A stretch of DNA of 36,947 bases, taken from Methylobacterium sp. Leaf112 (GTDB lineage: Bacteria; Pseudomonadota; Alphaproteobacteria; Rhizobiales; Beijerinckiaceae). Shown piece by piece: positions 33,746-36,947 of the stretch. Made by a program: the position numbers and the translations under genes. The DNA lies in NCBI RefSeq assembly GCF_001423295.1, contig NZ_LMNG01000016.1, positions 582-37,528 on the forward strand, written 5' to 3'. Each line of letters begins with the position of its first letter. The stretch's first letter is position 1. Under the pieces are notes generated by a model. That model ran no database searches. It saw only the letters and a list, made by a program, of their open reading frames with translations, and was not told the DNA's origin.

Positions 33746-34489
33746 TCACCCCAGCGCCTCGGCGTAGGGCGCGAGCCGCCTGAGGAGATCGCGGTCGCGG
33801 GGCGGGGTGGCGACGATGCGCGCCCGCTCGGCCACGGCGTCGAGGTGGTGATCCATCAGGGCGGTCGCGCGCGACGTGTCGCCCGAAACCAGGGCGGTAA
33901 TGAGGGCGCGATGCTCGGCCACGGCGCATTCGGCCGAGTGGGGCCGGCTGTAGAGCGAGAGGATGAGGGCGCAGCGGTAGCCGAGCTCGCCGACGTAGCG
34001 CTCCAGCACGGGGCTGCCGGTCATCTGGGCGAGGAGCAGGTGGAACTCCGTCGCGAGGCGGATGGAGCCCGGTTCGCCACCGCGCTGGGCCGCCTCCTCG
34101 CGGTCGACATGGGCCTGCAGGGCGGCTTCCTGCCCGGCATCGAGGCGGCCGGCAAGGCGGGCGACCACGAGGCGCTCCAGGCCGATGCGGATATCGAAGG
34201 TGTCGCGCGCCTCCTCCCAACTCGGCGTCGCCACGACGGCGATGCGGTTTCGGCGCAGCTCCACCAGGCCCTCGCCGGCGAGTTGCCCCAGGGCCTGGCG
34301 GGCGATGGTCCGGCTGACGCCGAACCGCTCGCCCAAGGCATCCTCCGGCAACCGGTCGCCGGGGGCCACCGCCCGCTCGACGATGGCGCGCCGCAGGGCA
34401 CGGCAGATCGCCCCGACCCGGTCCGTGGCCCCCTGCTGCGTCGTGTCGATTGCCGCGTCCCGTCCACCCGCCATGCCGCGTCCGTTCAT
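33746..34489 (-). CDS. GntR-family regulator with FCD ligand domain
   Basis: This 247-residue regulator has a winged helix-turn-helix at residues about 25-90 ([52 protein letters not shown]). A helical FCD effector domain follows ([34 protein letters not shown]). The FCD histidines in EFHLLL and AEHRAL, with DHHLDAV, resemble the metal-coordinating set of this class. The start is the ATG at 34489 (MNGRGM) or 34474 (MAGGRD). It most likely binds the 17-bp inverted repeat and responds to the transported compound, a common arrangement for a divergent catabolic transporter. Confidence 0.9.
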   Translation of the reverse strand: MNGRGMAGGRDAAIDTTQQGATDRVGAICRALRRAIVERAVAPGDRLPEDALGERFGVSRTIARQALGQLAGEGLVELRRNRIAVVATPSWEEARDTFDIRIGLERLVVARLAGRLDAGQEAALQAHVDREEAAQRGGEPGSIRLATEFHLLLAQMTGSPVLERYVGELGYRCALILSLYSRPHSAECAVAEHRALITALVSGDTSRATALMDHHLDAVAERARIVATPPRDRDLLRRLAPYAEALG

Positions 34490-34770
34490 CCCATCGGTCT
34501 CGTTTGGTTTCACTGTGCGTCGCGCCAAGCACGAGCGGGACCATGGTGGTCGTGATGGAAGGCCAAGCCGCGGCAGCCCCACCGTCCGCTGTATTTCGAT
34601 GGGCCCGACGCGTCCCCGGTCACCAAGATGGCGAATGTGCCAGGGAGCACGCGACGGCGTCCATGGAGTGGAATGATGCCCCCCTCCCGCGGAGGCGGTG
34701 TTACGGCTCCGTCCGATCCCGATGCCGGATCGGCCCCGTGCCGACGATCCACCGACGCCGAAACGCGAGC

Positions 34771-35895
34771 ATGTTCCATCTGATCTTTGGTCTGCCCTGC
34801 CTCTACGTCATCGCTCGCGTGCTCTGGCCGTTGCCGTGGCCCTTCGCGGTGAAGGCTGGCGTCGCGGTTATTCTGCTGGTGGCCTCGCAGTACCACCTGT
34901 GGAGCCGCCTCTCGTCCGGTTCGGTCTTCTCACCCGAGTTCCCGCGCGCCCTGGTGATCGTGTTCAATTGGGCTTTCGGCGCCATCGTCCTCCTGGCGGC
35001 GATGCAGCTGGCGCTCGACGGCGTGGCTTTGATCGCAAGGCTCGTGTCCGAAAGCAGCGGAGCGATTCCCGCGGGGTGGCGGTACGGCGCGGCGGCGCTG
35101 GCCATGCTGTTGGCGGCGGTCGCGGTGCGGCAGGCCGTCAGAGTGCCGCCGCTCAAGGACGTCACCGTGGAGATCGAGAACCTTCCGGCGCGCTTCGACG
35201 GCTACACCCTTCTGCAGCTTACGGACCTGCATCTCAGCCGCCTGTTCCCGGCTGCGTGGGCACGGAAGGTCGTGGCGCGATCCAACGCGCTGGGGGTCGA
35301 CCTCATCGTCGTCACCGGTGATTTGATCGACGGGTCCCTCGCGGCGCGGCGCACCGACGTCGCGCCGTTGCGCGGTCTCCGGGCGCCGGATGGAGTCTGG
35401 GTGATCCCCGGCAACCACGAGTATTTCTTCGAGTACGCGGCGTGGATGCACCATTATGCCGAGTTGGGAATGGGTCTGCTTGCGAACCGGCACACGGTTC
35501 TGAAGCGTGGCGACGAAGCCCTGGTTCTGGCCGGGGTGACCGACCTGTCGGCCTCGCATTCGGGTCAGCCGCCGCACGACCTCGACGCCGCGTTGGCCGG
35601 TGCGCCTTCGGGTGCGCCCATCGTTCTCCTCGACCATCAACCCAGGGAGGCGAGGCAAGCGGCCTCCAAGGGCGTGGCGTTGCAGCTGTCCGGCCATACG
35701 CATGGAGGAATGATCGCGGGCCTCGACAATCTGGTCGCGAGGGCCAACGGCGGCTTCGTCTCGGGCGCGTACGCGGTCGGCGCCATGACGCTCTACGTCA
35801 ACAACGGCACGGGGCTCTGGCCGGGCTTCGCGCTCCGGTTGGGGGCATCGTCCGAGCTGACGCGCATCACGCTGCGGGCCAAGCCGCGCCCTTAA
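34771..35895 (+). CDS. Membrane-anchored metallophosphoesterase (YkuE-like)
   Basis: This is a 374-residue protein. The first about 120 residues form three to four membrane helices ([38 protein letters not shown]). The rest is a calcineurin-type phosphoesterase with all metal motifs: [36 protein letters not shown] and LSGHTHGGM. Members include UDP-2,3-diacylglucosamine-type and other lipid/nucleotide hydrolases, so the substrate is open. The ATG at 34771 is chosen from the start of the membrane segments; the open frame upstream to 34450 looks non-coding. It ends in TTAA, overlapping the stop of the convergent SDR. Confidence 0.9.
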   Translation: MFHLIFGLPCLYVIARVLWPLPWPFAVKAGVAVILLVASQYHLWSRLSSGSVFSPEFPRALVIVFNWAFGAIVLLAAMQLALDGVALIARLVSESSGAIPAGWRYGAAALAMLLAAVAVRQAVRVPPLKDVTVEIENLPARFDGYTLLQLTDLHLSRLFPAAWARKVVARSNALGVDLIVVTGDLIDGSLAARRTDVAPLRGLRAPDGVWVIPGNHEYFFEYAAWMHHYAELGMGLLANRHTVLKRGDEALVLAGVTDLSASHSGQPPHDLDAALAGAPSGAPIVLLDHQPREARQAASKGVALQLSGHTHGGMIAGLDNLVARANGGFVSGAYAVGAMTLYVNNGTGLWPGFALRLGASSELTRITLRAKPRP

Positions 35896-36527
35896 CCGAC
35901 CAGTACGACGGCCTTGCCCTCGTAGAGCCGCTTGTCGATCTCGCCGACGATGAAGTGCGCCACATCGGCCCGGGCGATCAAGCCGTTGCGCCACGAGGAC
36001 GGGTCGGACAAGACCGTGTAGCGGCCCGTCGCCGAACCGGGCGTGAGGACGCCCGGCCTGACGAACGTCCAGTCGAGGCCGCTCCGACGGATGCGCATTT
36101 CCTGGGCGTCCTTGTCGTCGTAGGCCCGTCCGAAGACGAGGCGGAACGGGATGCGCTGAAGGAGGCCGATCGCCTCACGGCTGTCGCCGGCGCCGAAGCC
36201 GGTGACGGCGATGATCCGGCGGACACCCGCCCTTTCCATCGCGGGAACCAGCACGTTGGTCGCGTCGGAGAACAGAGTCACGGGACCGAGCAGGTTCCGT
36301 GTCGGAACACCGAGCGCCTGGACGACGACATCGACACCGTCGAGGGCTGAGGCGACGTCGTCGGCATTCAGGGCATCCCCGGGGAAGCGCTCCAGGCCTT
36401 CCCCCGAGGCGGCCATACCCGCGGCGGACCGGGCAAACGCCCGCACACGATGCCCCGCGACCAAGGCCGCCTTGACTGTTTCCAGACCGATACCTTTGCT
36501 GGCGCCGATGACGAGGACGTTGGCCAT
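35892..36527 (-). CDS. Atypical short-chain dehydrogenase/NAD(P)-binding protein (NmrA/SDR-like)
   Basis: This is a 211-residue Rossmann protein. The dinucleotide motif [14 protein letters not shown] is at the N-terminus. It is followed by [37 protein letters not shown] and a C-terminal [16 protein letters not shown], all typical of extended/atypical SDR proteins that act as redox sensors, epimerases or quinone reductases. The classical YxxxK catalytic pair is absent, so activity may be non-canonical. The start at 36527 (MANVLVIG) is the family start. An upstream open frame adds no domain. Confidence 0.88.
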   Translation of the reverse strand: MANVLVIGASKGIGLETVKAALVAGHRVRAFARSAAGMAASGEGLERFPGDALNADDVASALDGVDVVVQALGVPTRNLLGPVTLFSDATNVLVPAMERAGVRRIIAVTGFGAGDSREAIGLLQRIPFRLVFGRAYDDKDAQEMRIRRSGLDWTFVRPGVLTPGSATGRYTVLSDPSSWRNGLIARADVAHFIVGEIDKRLYEGKAVVLVG

Positions 36528-36865
36528 GGTGTTCCCGACGATGGAGGTGGCGGCGGAGCATGCGGGATCACGGGATCGCGCTGACCGCACTCCTGACCGT
36601 CATATGTCCTCACCGAGCGAAAAGGCGATGGAAGGCCCCAGCAGTCGGCAACCGGACTGATCCTGGACCGAGACGGCGGGCCATGCCGCTCGTTCACCGC
36701 GTTTGGGAGCAGGCAATCCACTCGAGTACAGCCGAGTTCCGCTTCCGCTGCCCGCGCACGGCGGGCCTGCGATGCGACAGCTCGCGATCGAGGTGTCGAA
36801 CGGCCTATGGACGCCAGACCGGATCGAAGGTTCAGATTGCTTACGACGGGCTCCTTGGCACAGCG
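36528..36865. other. Gene-free stretch before the tRNA-fMet terminator
   Basis: This stretch of about 340 bases has no credible gene. Short frames on both strands look like shadows, and I saw no clear palindrome or repeat. It probably holds the SDR promoter. Confidence 0.5.
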
Positions 36866-36897
36866 AAAAGCCCCCGACCGTGAGGTTGGGGGCTTTT
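36866..36897 (-). terminator. Rho-independent terminator of tRNA-fMet
   Basis: On the minus strand the sequence CCCCCAACC-tcac-GGTCGGGGG forms a stem with one G-U pair, flanked by an A run and followed by CTTTT. It lies 18 bases downstream of the tRNA 3' end. The flanking AAAA/TTTT would also allow termination from the other side. Confidence 0.75.
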
Positions 36898-36915
36898 GGT
36901 TTGTTGTTGTGATGT

Positions 36916-36947
36916 TGGTTGCGGGGACAGGATTTGAACCTGTGACC
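36916..36947 (-). tRNA. 3' part of initiator tRNA-fMet, cut by the window edge
   Basis: Read on the minus strand the last 32 bases are the variable region, the T arm ACAGGTTCAAATCCTGT and the acceptor CCCCGCA with ACCA. The CCCCGCAACCA end and GGTTCAAATCC match bacterial initiator tRNA. The anticodon lies outside the window, so the identity rests on this end sequence. Confidence 0.8.

Noticed and set aside
36560..36912. Short open frames at the right end of the window
   Set aside because: They lie in the gene-free region and tRNA terminator, with no ribosome-binding site or domain.
1..36947. CRISPR arrays, insertion sequences and rRNA genes
   Set aside because: No regularly spaced repeat array, no transposase gene and no rRNA sequence were seen in the window.

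Overview
The window looks like a chromosome segment of a high-GC alphaproteobacterium, most likely Methylobacterium or a close relative. This is an inference from the gene families present: rhizobial sulfone genes, a NodS-like methyltransferase, an acyl-homoserine-lactone LuxI/LuxR pair, a DUF29 protein and a histidine-rich membrane chemoreceptor. GC content is very high, so long antisense open frames lie opposite almost every gene. Those frames were treated as shadows.

Layout. 1-2.2 kb: the tail of a polyprenyl-phosphate sugar transferase, then a small membrane protein coupled to a membrane chemoreceptor. 2.2-6.7 kb: arginase, a NarL/FixJ-type regulator, and an AHL quorum-sensing block (small ORF, luxI, luxR) followed by a stand-alone receiver-like protein. 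The luxI gene carries an in-frame 15-bp minisatellite and two strong palindromes upstream. 6.7-13.1 kb: a dimethylsulfone unit (sfnG, sfnB), then four tightly overlapping genes for an acyl-CoA-dehydrogenase-like flavoprotein, a NodS-like methyltransferase, a membrane cytochrome b and a Tat-exported molybdopterin enzyme. 13.1-20.2 kb: chrA and the urease genes ureAB (fused), ureC, a DUF29 gene, ureE, ureF and ureG on the minus strand, divergent from allantoinase puuE. There is no ureD.

20.2-25 kb: two uncharacterised proteins, the adenylyltransferase SelO, a small ORF, tRNA-Gln(CUG), and two phage-like genes just beyond the tRNA. 25-28.5 kb: phosphoglycerate mutase, a group III truncated haemoglobin, a methyltransferase with a damaged start, a kinase-like protein and a HAD protein. 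28.5-34.5 kb: a branched-chain-amino-acid-type ABC transporter in which one permease and both ATPases are a single polypeptide. It is divergent from an NTF2-like gene, with a GntR regulator nearby and a perfect 17-bp inverted repeat between the divergent units. 34.7-36.9 kb: a membrane metallophosphoesterase, an atypical SDR, then a terminator and the 3' end of tRNA-fMet.

How the genes work together. Arginase releases urea, and allantoinase feeds the ureide pathway that can also release urea, so urease serves both. The sfn genes release sulfur from sulfones, and the Mo enzyme/cytochrome b pair could oxidise a sulfur product at the membrane (inference). No single dramatic new system is evident. 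The most unusual items are the repeat-expanded luxI, the ureG/chrA junction duplication, the LivM-LivG-LivF fusion with a degenerate ABC signature, and the sulfone/Mo-enzyme gene run.
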